Shown here one piece after another: positions 37,919 through 46,562 of a stretch of DNA of 64,000 nucleotides; position 1 is the stretch's first letter, and each line of letters opens with the position of its first letter. A program made the translations under genes and the position numbers. The notes under the pieces are model-generated. The model had not been told where the DNA came from. It saw only the letters and a program-made list of their open reading frames with translations, and did no database searches. Source of the DNA: Paraglaciecola sp. T6c (GTDB lineage Bacteria; Pseudomonadota; Gammaproteobacteria; Enterobacterales; Alteromonadaceae); NCBI RefSeq assembly GCF_000014225.1, contig NC_008228.1, positions 744,001 through 808,000 on the forward strand. Direction: 5' to 3'.

Positions 37919-38467
37919 ATGATGAAAAACAATACCGCGCTCGTCGGGGATGTATTGCCACTCAATGCACCTCGAACCCCACAAAACGCCATTGATTCAT
38001 GGTTTACCTCGTGCGATGCAGCCGCCAAAAAGGCACCGCACAAAAGCCCAAGCGAATGGGTAAACACCCTGCAAGACCAGTTAAAAAGCGGCAAGGAAAA
38101 AAGCCTAAACCTGATATTCGCCGGGTTAGACCCACAAATTAAAAAAGCCCTATACATGGCCGCACACCTAAAACGTGACGACCTACCCAAAGACGTAGCA
38201 GACCTAACAGGCGCACAGCGCCAGCAAGTGTTTATCGCCCTGCAACGCTTTGAACAACTGATAGTGCAAATGCAAAAAGCGGGCGTGTTTTCACTTGCAT
38301 TCTGGGAAATAGGCCAGCTAGTACCGCCCACCCCAGTTGAACAGCAAGAAATTGACCGCCTAAAAGAAATAAAACGCGTGCGCTACGACCTACAACGCCA
38401 AAAACTTAACGAACAGCACGGCCTTCACCAAGACGGCATCCCACAACAAAAAACAGGCACAGCATAA
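37919..38467 (+). CDS. Early phage protein, unknown
   Basis: A 182-residue soluble helical protein. Tandem ATG codons (37919, 37922) follow an AAAAAGG site. The middle part KEKSLNLIFAGLDPQIKKAL and the Gln/Lys-rich C-terminus (residues 135-182) give no known motif. Its stop overlaps the methyltransferase start (ATGA-type overlap at 38467), so the two are translationally coupled. Confidence 0.68.
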   Translation: MMKNNTALVGDVLPLNAPRTPQNAIDSWFTSCDAAAKKAPHKSPSEWVNTLQDQLKSGKEKSLNLIFAGLDPQIKKALYMAAHLKRDDLPKDVADLTGAQRQQVFIALQRFEQLIVQMQKAGVFSLAFWEIGQLVPPTPVEQQEIDRLKEIKRVRYDLQRQKLNEQHGLHQDGIPQQKTGTA

Positions 38468-39159
38468 TGAGCACCACCATCACCGTTCACCGACAAGACG
38501 CCGTTGACTGGTTGCACATGCAGCCAAACCAATCAGTTAATTTAATCGTTACGGATCCCGCGTATCAATCACTTGAAAAGCACCGCGCCAAAGGTACTAC
38601 CACGCGCCTAAAAAACAGCGATGCCAGCTCAAATGCATGGTTTGCCATATTTCCCAACGACCGATTCTTTGACTTCTTCATAGAGGCCTACCGCGTACTA
38701 GACGACAACAGCCACATGTACGTCATGTGTGACCAAGAAACGGGCCTATTGATAAAGCCAATAGCTGAACAAGTCGGGTTCAAGTTCTGGAAGTTCATCA
38801 CATGGGACAAATGCGCCATGGGCATGGGTTACCACTACCGCAACCAAACCGAGTGGGTCATGTTTTTAGAAAAAGGCAAACGCAAGCTTAACAACCTAGG
38901 CATGTGCGACGTACTGCGCCACAAGCGAGTGCGCAACGGTTACCCAACCGAAAAGCCCATGCAGCTTTACGCCGACTTAATCGAGCAATCAACCAACATC
39001 GACGAAACCGTAGCCGACGTATTCTTTGGCAGTGGTGCCGGTTTACTTGCCGCCCACAATTTAGGCCGCAAAGCCATAGGCACCGACATAAGCGACGCCG
39101 CCCACGCCTACCTGCAACAACGTGCAGCAATCACCAACACCATCATTAACACCAAGTAA
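38467..39159 (+). CDS. Phage DNA adenine N6-methyltransferase (beta class)
   Basis: A 230-residue SAM-dependent methyltransferase. Catalytic motif IV DPAY lies in VNLIVTDPAYQSLEKHRAKG near residue 30. The SAM-binding motif I is C-terminal (VADVFFGSGAGLLAAHNLGRKAIGTD without break), with YPTEKPMQLYADLIEQST before it; this order defines the beta class. It has no restriction partner nearby, so it likely protects phage DNA. Target site unknown. Distinct from the host alpha-class dam in this window. Confidence 0.88.
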   Translation: MSTTITVHRQDAVDWLHMQPNQSVNLIVTDPAYQSLEKHRAKGTTTRLKNSDASSNAWFAIFPNDRFFDFFIEAYRVLDDNSHMYVMCDQETGLLIKPIAEQVGFKFWKFITWDKCAMGMGYHYRNQTEWVMFLEKGKRKLNNLGMCDVLRHKRVRNGYPTEKPMQLYADLIEQSTNIDETVADVFFGSGAGLLAAHNLGRKAIGTDISDAAHAYLQQRAAITNTIINTK

Positions 39160-39169
39160 GGCCAACACC

Positions 39170-39427
39170 ATGCAAATTATCGATCAAGTCACCAACCAAA
39201 TAAGCGAGAACCACCACACAGGTTCATCACAAGTGTTAGCCAACGCGCTGGCATCAGCTTGCAATTCTAGCTATGGCGTTAGCCTGCTTGACGCATCCAT
39301 CAGGCTCGACAGCGAGAACAAGCAACTGTTTAACCGCTTAGCGGATATCCGCAAAGAGCCCGATTACAGCAATGCCGCCCAAGACAGCGCATTAACCTGG
39401 CTACGCCAAAACAAATACATCAAGTAG
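39170..39427 (+). CDS. Small early phage protein, unknown
   Basis: An 85-residue soluble protein starting MQIIDQVTNQISENHHTGSS, with AAGTAAGG upstream. No motif recognised. It lies 10 bases after the methyltransferase in the early operon. Confidence 0.6.
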   Translation: MQIIDQVTNQISENHHTGSSQVLANALASACNSSYGVSLLDASIRLDSENKQLFNRLADIRKEPDYSNAAQDSALTWLRQNKYIK

Positions 39428-39480
39428 CCATCAGCCAAAAAGCAGCCAGTAAAAAACACCAAAAAAAGGACACCATCACC

Positions 39481-39990
39481 ATGTGTATACGTAGCAAAAT
39501 TCATTTAGCCATTGTCGACCAATGCAACCAAGCCATTTTGTTTCACAAACGCCGCCCTACTATCAACAGCCAAATTATGGCTGAAGAAGTGCTAACCACA
39601 TGCAGCGGTATTACCGACCATGCTGGTTTTATCGACTTAAACGCCCTCATTCAAAAAGCGTTAATCAACCTAGAGAACGGCACCCCGCAAATCATCCCTG
39701 TGGGCGGTATTGAGCAAGCAGAAAAGCCAGTTGCCAAAAAAGCAGATTTAGATAATGAAGGTTTCGGCATCAATTGCCCCGGTTGCCAAGATGAAATATC
39801 CCCCTTAACCGCAGGCGGCTATCGTTCTTTTTGCACAAAATGCGTGGCTGTGTTCCCGCCGATACCTAACAATCAAGCGCACGAAGGTGGGTATTTCATC
39901 GACGGTGAATACCCTAATTTCACATGGATTGAAGCGGGCGTAACGCAACAAGAAAAAGCCACACTAGCTGAGGGTTGTAGCCATGAATAA
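39481..39990 (+). CDS. Early phage protein with zinc-ribbon
   Basis: A 169-residue protein. Residues 98-125 hold CPGCQDEISP and, 15 residues on, CTKC, a CxxC...CxxC zinc ribbon. The N-terminal 90 residues are helical. Possibly nucleic-acid binding. The stop overlaps the next start by 8 bases. Confidence 0.65.
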   Translation: MCIRSKIHLAIVDQCNQAILFHKRRPTINSQIMAEEVLTTCSGITDHAGFIDLNALIQKALINLENGTPQIIPVGGIEQAEKPVAKKADLDNEGFGINCPGCQDEISPLTAGGYRSFCTKCVAVFPPIPNNQAHEGGYFIDGEYPNFTWIEAGVTQQEKATLAEGCSHE

Positions 39991-40516
39991 CCAAACCTTA
40001 GAACAGCTAAAAGCTGAAAACGCTCAACTAGCCAAAAGCGTCAATCACTTGCTTAATCAAAACATCAGTGCTGAAAACCTGCTTAATGAATTGCTACTGC
40101 ACACCAACCCAAGCGCCATAGATTGCGAAACCTTGGTCGCCAAAATTCACATGTTGCACATGCACTGGCACCGCACATGCCACGACTTAAAGCACGGCCA
40201 AGGGCCAAGCATGGCAGGCGTGCCCACCAAAGTGATCATGATGAAAGGCCGCAAGCATGGCTTAAGTCATATGGTTGCTGCCGACATGGCAAGCGGCCAA
40301 GACCAAAGCGCATTTTGCACGGCAGGTATAAATGATGAAGACGCCAGCACCGTGCTTAGCTACTTCAGCCAAAGAAAAAGAGCCGAGGGCTACAACGGGC
40401 CAACGGCTATATGCGTGAGTAGATTAGCTGAAATTCATTTGGACGAAGCCAAAAACGTGGCCAATGAAGCGTTAAACGCTATAGCAAGCAAGGCTAAGCA
40501 ACAGGGGCAGGGATAA
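39983..40516 (+). CDS. Early phage protein with N-terminal coiled coil
   Basis: A 177-residue protein. Residues 1-40 form a heptad-like helix (LEQLKAENAQLAKSVNHLLN). A His-rich segment (IHMLHMHWHRTCHDLKHG, about 55-72) could bind metal. No family recognised. Its stop overlaps the next start. Confidence 0.62.
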   Translation: MNNQTLEQLKAENAQLAKSVNHLLNQNISAENLLNELLLHTNPSAIDCETLVAKIHMLHMHWHRTCHDLKHGQGPSMAGVPTKVIMMKGRKHGLSHMVAADMASGQDQSAFCTAGINDEDASTVLSYFSQRKRAEGYNGPTAICVSRLAEIHLDEAKNVANEALNAIASKAKQQGQG

Positions 40517-40758
40517 TGAAAAACAAACTAATAGACCTAAACAACCACCTATTTGCCCAATTGGAACGCCTAGGCGAAGAATCATTAAATGGTGAAGCGC
40601 TTAAGGATGAGATTGCCAGGGGCAAAAGTGTTGCGGTAGTGGCTAATCAAATCATAGCCACTCAAGCACTTGCGCTAGATGTGGCCGTGAAATATGACGA
40701 ACTTAGCCTGAACGCGAAAAAGCATATCGACGGCATATTGATAGAGCAAAAATCATGA
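40516..40758 (+). CDS. Small early phage protein, unknown
   Basis: An 80-residue helical protein (DEIARGKSVAVVANQIIATQ). Both ends overlap its neighbours by a few bases, so it is part of a tightly coupled early operon. No family recognised beyond similarity of style to small DUF proteins upstream of gpA. Confidence 0.62.
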   Translation: MKNKLIDLNNHLFAQLERLGEESLNGEALKDEIARGKSVAVVANQIIATQALALDVAVKYDELSLNAKKHIDGILIEQKS

Positions 40759-41525
40759 AAGCCGGTCGCGTATACAACAAAGCCATGATCGCCTGGTTAA
40801 CTGAAAATTACCCAAAGATGATGATTAACGAGTTAACAGCGCAATTTAATCGCACCTTTAGGAAAACGAAAACCCCTGCACAAATAAAGTCATGTTTGAC
40901 GAATCATGGCATTAAAGCAGGCGTTAAACGCACCAGAACTGTGCCCAAGTATTCAGAAAAACACTTGGCTTGGTTAGCTGAAAACTATTTGTGCATGAAA
41001 ATCGACGAGTTAACCGACGAGTTCAATAAACAATTCAAGGGTTTTGGTGCGACTAAAGCCACTATTCACAGCACAGTAAAACGCTACCAGATTAAATCAG
41101 GCCGTAATGGTCAATTTAAACAAGGTGAAACATCGTGGAATAAAGGTAAGAAAGGCTTAAACACAGGTGGCGAGGCGGGTTGGTTTAAAAAAGGCACAAT
41201 ACCAGTAAACCATAAATTTGTGGGCTCTGAGCGAGTCAATAAAGACGGCTACATAGAGGTGAAAATAGCTGAACCAAACCTATGGGATTTAAAACAGCGC
41301 GTTAACTATCGTGCAGTACACGGTGAAATTCCAGACGGCATGGTTGTGATCTTCAAAGACAACAACAAACTAAATTGCGAACCAGAAAACCTAATGCTAA
41401 TTACGCGTGCTCAACTAGCTGTTATGAACAAGTTTGGCGTAGGTAAAGCCGCAAAAGACTTAAAGCAATCAGCGGTGCTATTTGCTGACCTAATTATGAA
41501 ACTAAAAGCGGTGAGTGCCGCCTAA
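40755..41525 (+). CDS. HNH endonuclease-like protein
   Basis: A 256-residue protein. Two N-terminal repeats (about 8-50 and 64-112) each read as a helix-turn-helix of the type WLTENYPKMMINELTAQFNR and WLAENYLCMKIDELTDEFNK, a tandem DNA-binding module. The HNH_3-type region follows: YRAVHGEIPDGMVVIFKDNN and KLNCEPENLMLITRAQL, in which Phe takes the place of the usual first His, as in a recognised phage subset. It is the standard companion just upstream of gpA here, rather than a free-standing homing insert, because start and stop overlap neighbours. Confidence 0.8.
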   Translation: MKAGRVYNKAMIAWLTENYPKMMINELTAQFNRTFRKTKTPAQIKSCLTNHGIKAGVKRTRTVPKYSEKHLAWLAENYLCMKIDELTDEFNKQFKGFGATKATIHSTVKRYQIKSGRNGQFKQGETSWNKGKKGLNTGGEAGWFKKGTIPVNHKFVGSERVNKDGYIEVKIAEPNLWDLKQRVNYRAVHGEIPDGMVVIFKDNNKLNCEPENLMLITRAQLAVMNKFGVGKAAKDLKQSAVLFADLIMKLKAVSAA

Positions 41526-41527
41526 CA

Positions 41528-44209
41528 ATGCACCACGTTCGCCAGCTGCCTAACCCGTTCATACCGGCCATGCACCAACACTTGGTGCAGTGGCCTGTTC
41601 GCACGTCTGGTACAAATGCCGACGGCACCCGCTATTTTGCGCCTATTGATTTATCAGCCACCCAAGCTGAAAAAGCGCTGTGGAAATTAGGCGACGACGG
41701 CGACCGTTATCACCGCTCTAAAATACTGCGCGGTTTGCCGCAATCAGTGGGCAATGCAGTGGCCACGGTTTACAAAGACATGTACCGCAGCGACAACAGC
41801 AAAAAAGGCGAAGCCGTAAAACGCCAACGGGCTAACCGCTATTTAACTGGCATATACAACCGCCACTTATCAAGCAAAATGGCTGTGCTGTGCCAAAACC
41901 CGCTTATTTTCAAACCAAGCGACATGATCGTTGATGACGAATACTTAAACATGACGTTCGGCATAGCCCCTGAACTAAAAAGCCTGAATAAAAAGGCCCA
42001 AAGCGCACACGAAAACTACTTGTTAGATTTGCTCGAATACTGGCAAGAATCAGAGTTGATGCCCGTTAAGCGCACCAAAGAAGAAAGCGAACCCAGCGTG
42101 GTTTACCACGAAGACGGCACCACCACGATTAAAACCGCCAAGTCAGACAACCACCAAGCCAGCAGCCATGACCTGCAAAACTTTTGGAACCGCAGCGACA
42201 ACGAATTGCGCGACTACGCATTCGACATGGTGCGCATGGTGTATCAATTCTTACAAAGGCTGGTAATAGCAGGGCGCGATCACTTCTCAGAAAACGACCT
42301 GCTTAAACGTATTTATCAAGTGGTGTGCGCCATACCAAACCAAATGTGCATACGCGAAAAATACCAAGACATATCAATCGAAAAATTCACCACAGAACAT
42401 GCCGACATTGGCCTAGCCCGTTTATTGTGTGAAAAATGGTGGCTGCGTAAATTACGCAAAGTACACCGCCAAAAGCACGAAGAAATCGCCATAGCCTGCG
42501 GCGTAGTGCACAGCGGCACCCAGTGTTATGTCAGCAACGACACCTACAAATACTTTGAAAGACGCCAACAAGAAAGCCTAAAAGTGCTAGGTGATATGGT
42601 TGCCTACAACGAAGAAAGCGACCAAGAAGTGCCGCTTTTATCCCTGATTGAAAAGTCAGTCTCTAACCCTAAAATTCGTCGCCACGAACTAATGACCCGC
42701 ATGCGCGGCTGCGAAGACTTCGCCATAGAACAGGATCACGTCGGGCTATTCATCACCCTAACCGCACCCAGTAAATGCCACCCAACCAGTAGCCGAAAGT
42801 TAAAGGGTGAAAAGTCGATTATCGCCAACCCGAAATATAACGGCGTTACCCCAGACGAAACCAACCGCTACTTAAACAACGTGTTCGCCCTTATTCGCTC
42901 AGCGCTAGACAAACTCAATATCAAGCCTTACGGGTTCAGAGTCGTTGAGCCCCACGAAGACGAAACACCGCACCAGCACTACATGCTGTTCTGCACTGAC
43001 AAACAACAGAACACCATAATTGATATGTTTTATCACTACGGTTTGCAAATAGACGGCAACGAAGCGGGCGCCAAAAAACACCGCGTGACCGTGGAAAAAA
43101 TGGACCCCAAAAAAGGCAGCGCCACCGGGTACATAGCCAAATACATTTCAAAGAATATTGACGGTTATCAAACCGACGGCAAAGAAATAGGCGAAGACAA
43201 CTACGGCAACCCAGCCGCCGAAGCAGCCAAGCGCATTACCGCATGGCGCAAGTGCTGGGGCATTCGTGCCTTTCAACCGTTTGGGCAACCCTCAGTAGGC
43301 ATTTGGCGAGAACTGCGCAAGTTCAACAGCGAAGAAACAGGCCAATGGCGCGAAAAGCTCAACACAGAAAAAGCAGGCACCTATAACAGTCACGTTATTG
43401 CCTGGTTAAATCACACGCGCCCGGCAAAAGCCTGCGCCAACGACGAAATAGAAAAATGCCGTTTCTGGGCAGACACAGGCAAGTGGGACAAATTCATACA
43501 AGAAATGGGCGGGGTCAACACAAAGCGCGATAACCGCCCCGTATGGTTGCTAAAACCAAACGAGCCCGTGATTAACCGCTACAACGAAGCCGTGCCGCAC
43601 AAAGCCATTGGTGTAGAAAGCATCACCGGCAGCATTATTACCAGTGATAAAACATGGACCCTACACCGCAAAGGCGAAAGCCCTAAACGTATCGCCCTTG
43701 ACGCTTTAAAAGCAGCGCGCAGCGGTGCGTCGTCTTTTGATTCTGCTCTTAGCGAAGCGGGAACCGCGCAGCCTTGGAGTGCTGTCAATAACTGTACCGA
43801 CAGCACCTTAGAGCAGCCCAATAAACCCGAAGAACCCGCTTTTACCCCCATGTTTGCCTATCCAAAACCACCGGTTTTTGAACAAGCACAAGAATACCTA
43901 AGCGAAATAAGCGAAGAAGACCAAGAACTAGCCGAGTTTTTACTTAATAGAACACCCGCCCCATTAATCAAGGGGCAAATTCAAAGACTTAAGAAGGGCA
44001 CTAACCTGCGTTTGAGCGCCAATAAAGCCTTAAAAATAGTCGAATACGAAAACGGCGAGAAACACCTTACCCAAACCCACGTAACCGACCCGAACGACGA
44101 TTGGTTTATAGAAGAAGAAGAACCCTTCGACCCCAACAAACCGATTTTTACCGCCGAATCAGGCCTAAAAATCATCAACGGTAAACTGCACATAGGAACG
44201 GCCGCATGA
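41528..44209 (+). CDS. A: Rolling-circle replication initiator gpA (HUH endonuclease)
   Basis: Nicks the phage origin and starts rolling-circle replication, as P2 gpA does. At 893 residues it is typical to slightly long. Motif 1 GLFITLTAPSKCHP is near residue 410, the HUH motif TPHQHYMLF near 480, and the two-tyrosine motif TGYIAKYISKN near 532-540. The origin in P2 lies within A, so ori is probably inside this gene, but I could not place it. The last 170 residues are acidic and may be variable. It ends the early operon; a minus-strand gene converges 34 bases on. Confidence 0.93.
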   Translation: MHHVRQLPNPFIPAMHQHLVQWPVRTSGTNADGTRYFAPIDLSATQAEKALWKLGDDGDRYHRSKILRGLPQSVGNAVATVYKDMYRSDNSKKGEAVKRQRANRYLTGIYNRHLSSKMAVLCQNPLIFKPSDMIVDDEYLNMTFGIAPELKSLNKKAQSAHENYLLDLLEYWQESELMPVKRTKEESEPSVVYHEDGTTTIKTAKSDNHQASSHDLQNFWNRSDNELRDYAFDMVRMVYQFLQRLVIAGRDHFSENDLLKRIYQVVCAIPNQMCIREKYQDISIEKFTTEHADIGLARLLCEKWWLRKLRKVHRQKHEEIAIACGVVHSGTQCYVSNDTYKYFERRQQESLKVLGDMVAYNEESDQEVPLLSLIEKSVSNPKIRRHELMTRMRGCEDFAIEQDHVGLFITLTAPSKCHPTSSRKLKGEKSIIANPKYNGVTPDETNRYLNNVFALIRSALDKLNIKPYGFRVVEPHEDETPHQHYMLFCTDKQQNTIIDMFYHYGLQIDGNEAGAKKHRVTVEKMDPKKGSATGYIAKYISKNIDGYQTDGKEIGEDNYGNPAAEAAKRITAWRKCWGIRAFQPFGQPSVGIWRELRKFNSEETGQWREKLNTEKAGTYNSHVIAWLNHTRPAKACANDEIEKCRFWADTGKWDKFIQEMGGVNTKRDNRPVWLLKPNEPVINRYNEAVPHKAIGVESITGSIITSDKTWTLHRKGESPKRIALDALKAARSGASSFDSALSEAGTAQPWSAVNNCTDSTLEQPNKPEEPAFTPMFAYPKPPVFEQAQEYLSEISEEDQELAEFLLNRTPAPLIKGQIQRLKKGTNLRLSANKALKIVEYENGEKHLTQTHVTDPNDDWFIEEEEPFDPNKPIFTAESGLKIINGKLHIGTAA

Positions 44210-44243
44210 CGATAGCTCAGCTCACTATCACCTTTTTAATGAT

Positions 44244-44837
44244 TTAGTTTGTAAGCATTTTTTCGCTGCGAAGTTTCTTATTTATTAGGGCTGGAGAAAT
44301 TCCCTCTAAATAGTTACTTTCGTACGATATTTCTTTTGATGGGGTTTTTAATACCGCTTTTATGATAACGGTACATCTCGATTCATCTTGAAAACCAGCG
44401 ATATAATCTGCTTGTTCACTACTAATGCCATCATCTACTAAGATAACATCGTTAATTGATAATTTGGGAAGAGTACAGCCATGCAAGAATGAACTACACT
44501 TGGCTGTCATCCCACCGTAACTATATTCGATAGTAATGTGCTTAATAGAAATTTCAAAAGGGTTGAAGTTCAAGCCTCTGAGCCAAAACTTACTCTTTGG
44601 TAAGTCATCGAGATATATTTCAAATGGACTATTCCTTGGCCGCAAGTCAATATTGATATTTTTAGTGATATCCTCATCCGAGCGAAAGAAGCTAATAAAT
44701 ACCCCGTACACTCTAGACATAAAATTACCTAGTGATGAAAACTTCATTTTTTTGATAAAGGTAATAGACAAGCTTATAATTACTATTCCAATCCCACTAA
44801 ATATCCAATCTTTTTGTTCTATAAACCACTCAAGCAT
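44244..44837 (-). CDS. Membrane-anchored accessory protein in the gpA-portal hotspot
   Basis: A 197-residue protein from the ATG at 44837, which has a perfect AAGGAG 6 bases upstream (a longer frame to 44861 lacks one). One N-terminal membrane helix (about residues 10-30, DWIFSGIGIVIISLSITFI) and a beta-rich cytoplasmic or periplasmic domain resembling an Ig-like fold (LRGLNFNPFEISIKHITIEY). No catalytic motif. Unknown function; location fits phage cargo such as superinfection exclusion. Confidence 0.68.
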   Translation of the reverse strand: MLEWFIEQKDWIFSGIGIVIISLSITFIKKMKFSSLGNFMSRVYGVFISFFRSDEDITKNINIDLRPRNSPFEIYLDDLPKSKFWLRGLNFNPFEISIKHITIEYSYGGMTAKCSSFLHGCTLPKLSINDVILVDDGISSEQADYIAGFQDESRCTVIIKAVLKTPSKEISYESNYLEGISPALINKKLRSEKMLTN

Positions 44838-44963
44838 AGAGTTCTCCTTGCGCATTTTCAATCAAGTCCCAACTTAGATTGGGAGTCGATGTAGCATACT
44901 TGTTATGCGTATCAATAATCATTATGACTTTTGTCAGACAATGATCTTAATAAAAATTCAGAC

Positions 44964-45011
44964 TATCGTTTATCACATATCAATATTCCCATTGAAATGT
45001 GGTAAACGATA
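44964..45011. repeat. 48-base near-perfect inverted repeat upstream of the HEPN-like pair
   Basis: TATCGTTTATCACAT (44964-44978) pairs with ATGTGGTAAACGATA (44997-45011) with a single G-U type mismatch. Inside, TCAAT (44980-44984) pairs with ATTGA (44991-44995) around the six-base loop ATTCCC. The result is one hairpin of about 20 base pairs. No T run follows, so it is not a standard terminator. It may be an RNA regulator, a protein-binding operator or a module boundary. Confidence 0.82.
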
Positions 45012-45019
45012 CACTGAAT

Positions 45020-45031
45020 ATAAATTGAGCG
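45020..45031. repeat. 12-bp direct repeat, left copy, flanking the HEPN-like module
   Basis: ATAAATTGAGCG here recurs exactly at 46518-46529. The copies enclose the two HEPN-like genes and nothing else; this may be a scar of module exchange. Confidence 0.6.
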
Positions 45032-45095
45032 AAACTGAATAGGTTTCGAGGTGCTACCAAGACATTTTAATTCTACTCCATAGGAGGGGGAAAAT

Positions 45096-45674
45096 ATGAG
45101 TTTTACAAAAATCTTTTTAGTTCATGAGAAAATAGGAAATCTGTTTCAAGGTTCAAGTCAATGTCAAGATTTTTTCTATACCGATATTGGAGAAAGTGAG
45201 TTTTCTGGTTATTATACGACAATGTATCAAATACAAGATACGCTTAAGAGCCTTCATGAACATAGATTAAAAGATTTCGATAACAATGCAAACCAAGCTT
45301 ACATCGAATTTTTTGGTGTCATGCAAGCGCTATTTGTGCAACAAGACTCCATATGTGAATTGTATAATATAATCACTGGTTCGAAATTGGATACAAAAGG
45401 ATTACCTTACTGGAATATATTAAGAGATCTAAGGAATAAGACCGTCGGCCACCCTTCAAAGAAACACATTCCAAAATGTAAACCGTTAATAAGAACTTTT
45501 ATGCCTAGAGGACATCTGAGTTATAAGAGGTTAAAATTTGAACAATGGCAAAGTCCAAATCTTATAACGCACCCCGAAGTAGATTTAGGACGAAAAATAG
45601 ATGGGTATGCGCTAGAGGCCTTAGGGAAGCTAGAAATAATTCTAGATACGATGAAGTTAAAATGGAACAGTTAA
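45096..45674 (+). CDS. HEPN-like protein, first of a two-gene module
   Basis: A 192-residue soluble, helix-rich protein with a very strong ribosome-binding site (AGGAGGGGG). The segment LRDLRNKTVGHPSKK contains R113-N-x4-H119, matching the R-(N/D/H)-x4-6-H active-site motif of HEPN ribonucleases, in the right place after a long helical N-terminus. HEPN proteins are metal-independent RNases of toxin-antitoxin, abortive-infection and CRISPR accessory systems. No nucleotidyltransferase antitoxin is next to it; instead a second HEPN-like gene follows 60 bases later. The coding region is visibly AT-richer than phage core genes. Assignment rests on the motif and context only. Confidence 0.6.
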   Translation: MSFTKIFLVHEKIGNLFQGSSQCQDFFYTDIGESEFSGYYTTMYQIQDTLKSLHEHRLKDFDNNANQAYIEFFGVMQALFVQQDSICELYNIITGSKLDTKGLPYWNILRDLRNKTVGHPSKKHIPKCKPLIRTFMPRGHLSYKRLKFEQWQSPNLITHPEVDLGRKIDGYALEALGKLEIILDTMKLKWNS

Positions 45675-45734
45675 GTTTTTTATTTCAGTTTTTATTTTCT
45701 ACAAGACCAATTTCTAATAATTTAGGGTTTGAAT

Positions 45735-46508
45735 ATGAGTTTCAAAAAAGTTCCGCAATGCATGGGTATTGAACTAAATAAAATAAATAGAATAATGGAT
45801 GTTTTTGAATCTTCATTTGAATATAAATTCTCTAAAATCGTTGAGGGGTATAAAGAAAATTTATCTGAGAATAAAGAGTCTAAAGAAAGTAATAAGTCAA
45901 AAATGGAAGCTCTTGAGAATCAATATGAAAGAGAAGTTATCGCTAAGGGGGGAGAGTACGTAGAGCCACCTTCAACATCGGATGATTATATTGAAGCCCA
46001 TTACGAAATTTTGGGTGCAGAAGGATATGAAAGGCAGTTAAAGTACGAAATTACAGCTTTGTTGGAAATGCAGATAATATATGCGCATAAAAAGGTCGAA
46101 ATATCTTTGAAACAATTTATTGAGATTTTAAGCGGTGAAGATGTTTCAGGTGAAAACATTAACTGGCCGGGATTAATATCAAGGTTTAAAAAGTTTGATA
46201 TTAATTTACCCGAAATTCAAGGGTATGAATCTGTGAATAACATCCGAACTGTCAATAACTCATTAAAGCATTCCCACGTAATATCAAAATCTGTTAAGAA
46301 AATAAGAGCTCCTGAGTTTTTAGGCGAAAAGATGTTTAACGACGACAACTTGTTTTGTTTTTATACTGCCAATGTCGAAAATAGAGATTTATTTGTGAGA
46401 ACTGTGGCTTATTTAGTTGGTATATCTCAAGGTATTAATACAGACTCACTCGCCGAGATTAGTTACGGGACTATATATCAGGTTGAGATGGATGACATAC
46501 CGTTCTAA
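45735..46508 (+). CDS. Second HEPN-like protein of the module
   Basis: A 257-residue protein. Residues 30-70 are a charged, probably coiled-coil helix (Glu/Lys/Ser/Asn-rich). Residues 85-130 contain a helix YEITALLEMQIIYAHKKVEI. The segment VNNIRTVNNSLKHSHVIS (R171 to H179) resembles the R...N...KH motif of divergent HEPN domains. The C-terminal 60 residues are mixed. The ATG at 45735 has AGGG about 7 bases upstream. It may be a partner or antitoxin of the first protein; the RxH spacing (seven residues) is longer than canonical, so activity may be lost. Confidence 0.5.
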   Translation: MSFKKVPQCMGIELNKINRIMDVFESSFEYKFSKIVEGYKENLSENKESKESNKSKMEALENQYEREVIAKGGEYVEPPSTSDDYIEAHYEILGAEGYERQLKYEITALLEMQIIYAHKKVEISLKQFIEILSGEDVSGENINWPGLISRFKKFDINLPEIQGYESVNNIRTVNNSLKHSHVISKSVKKIRAPEFLGEKMFNDDNLFCFYTANVENRDLFVRTVAYLVGISQGINTDSLAEISYGTIYQVEMDDIPF

Positions 46509-46517
46509 TCTCTGCCG

Positions 46518-46529
46518 ATAAATTGAGCG
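46518..46529. repeat. 12-bp direct repeat, right copy, flanking the HEPN-like module
   Basis: ATAAATTGAGCG, identical to 45020-45031, located 9 bases after the stop of the second HEPN-like gene. Confidence 0.6.
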
Positions 46530-46562
46530 CTACTTGAGAAAATGAGTTTCTTAAAATTTGCT

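Noticed and set aside
37852-38331. 159-residue minus-strand ORF opposite the early gene at 37919-38467
   Set aside because: Antisense shadow; the plus-strand frame has a good ribosome-binding site and couples to the methyltransferase.
40755-41525. Homing endonuclease inserted into the early operon
   Set aside because: Start and stop overlap or abut its neighbours and the type is usual upstream of gpA, so it looks resident rather than invasive.
44964-45011. attC site or intrinsic terminator
   Set aside because: No RYYYAAC/GTTRRRY cores and no T run.
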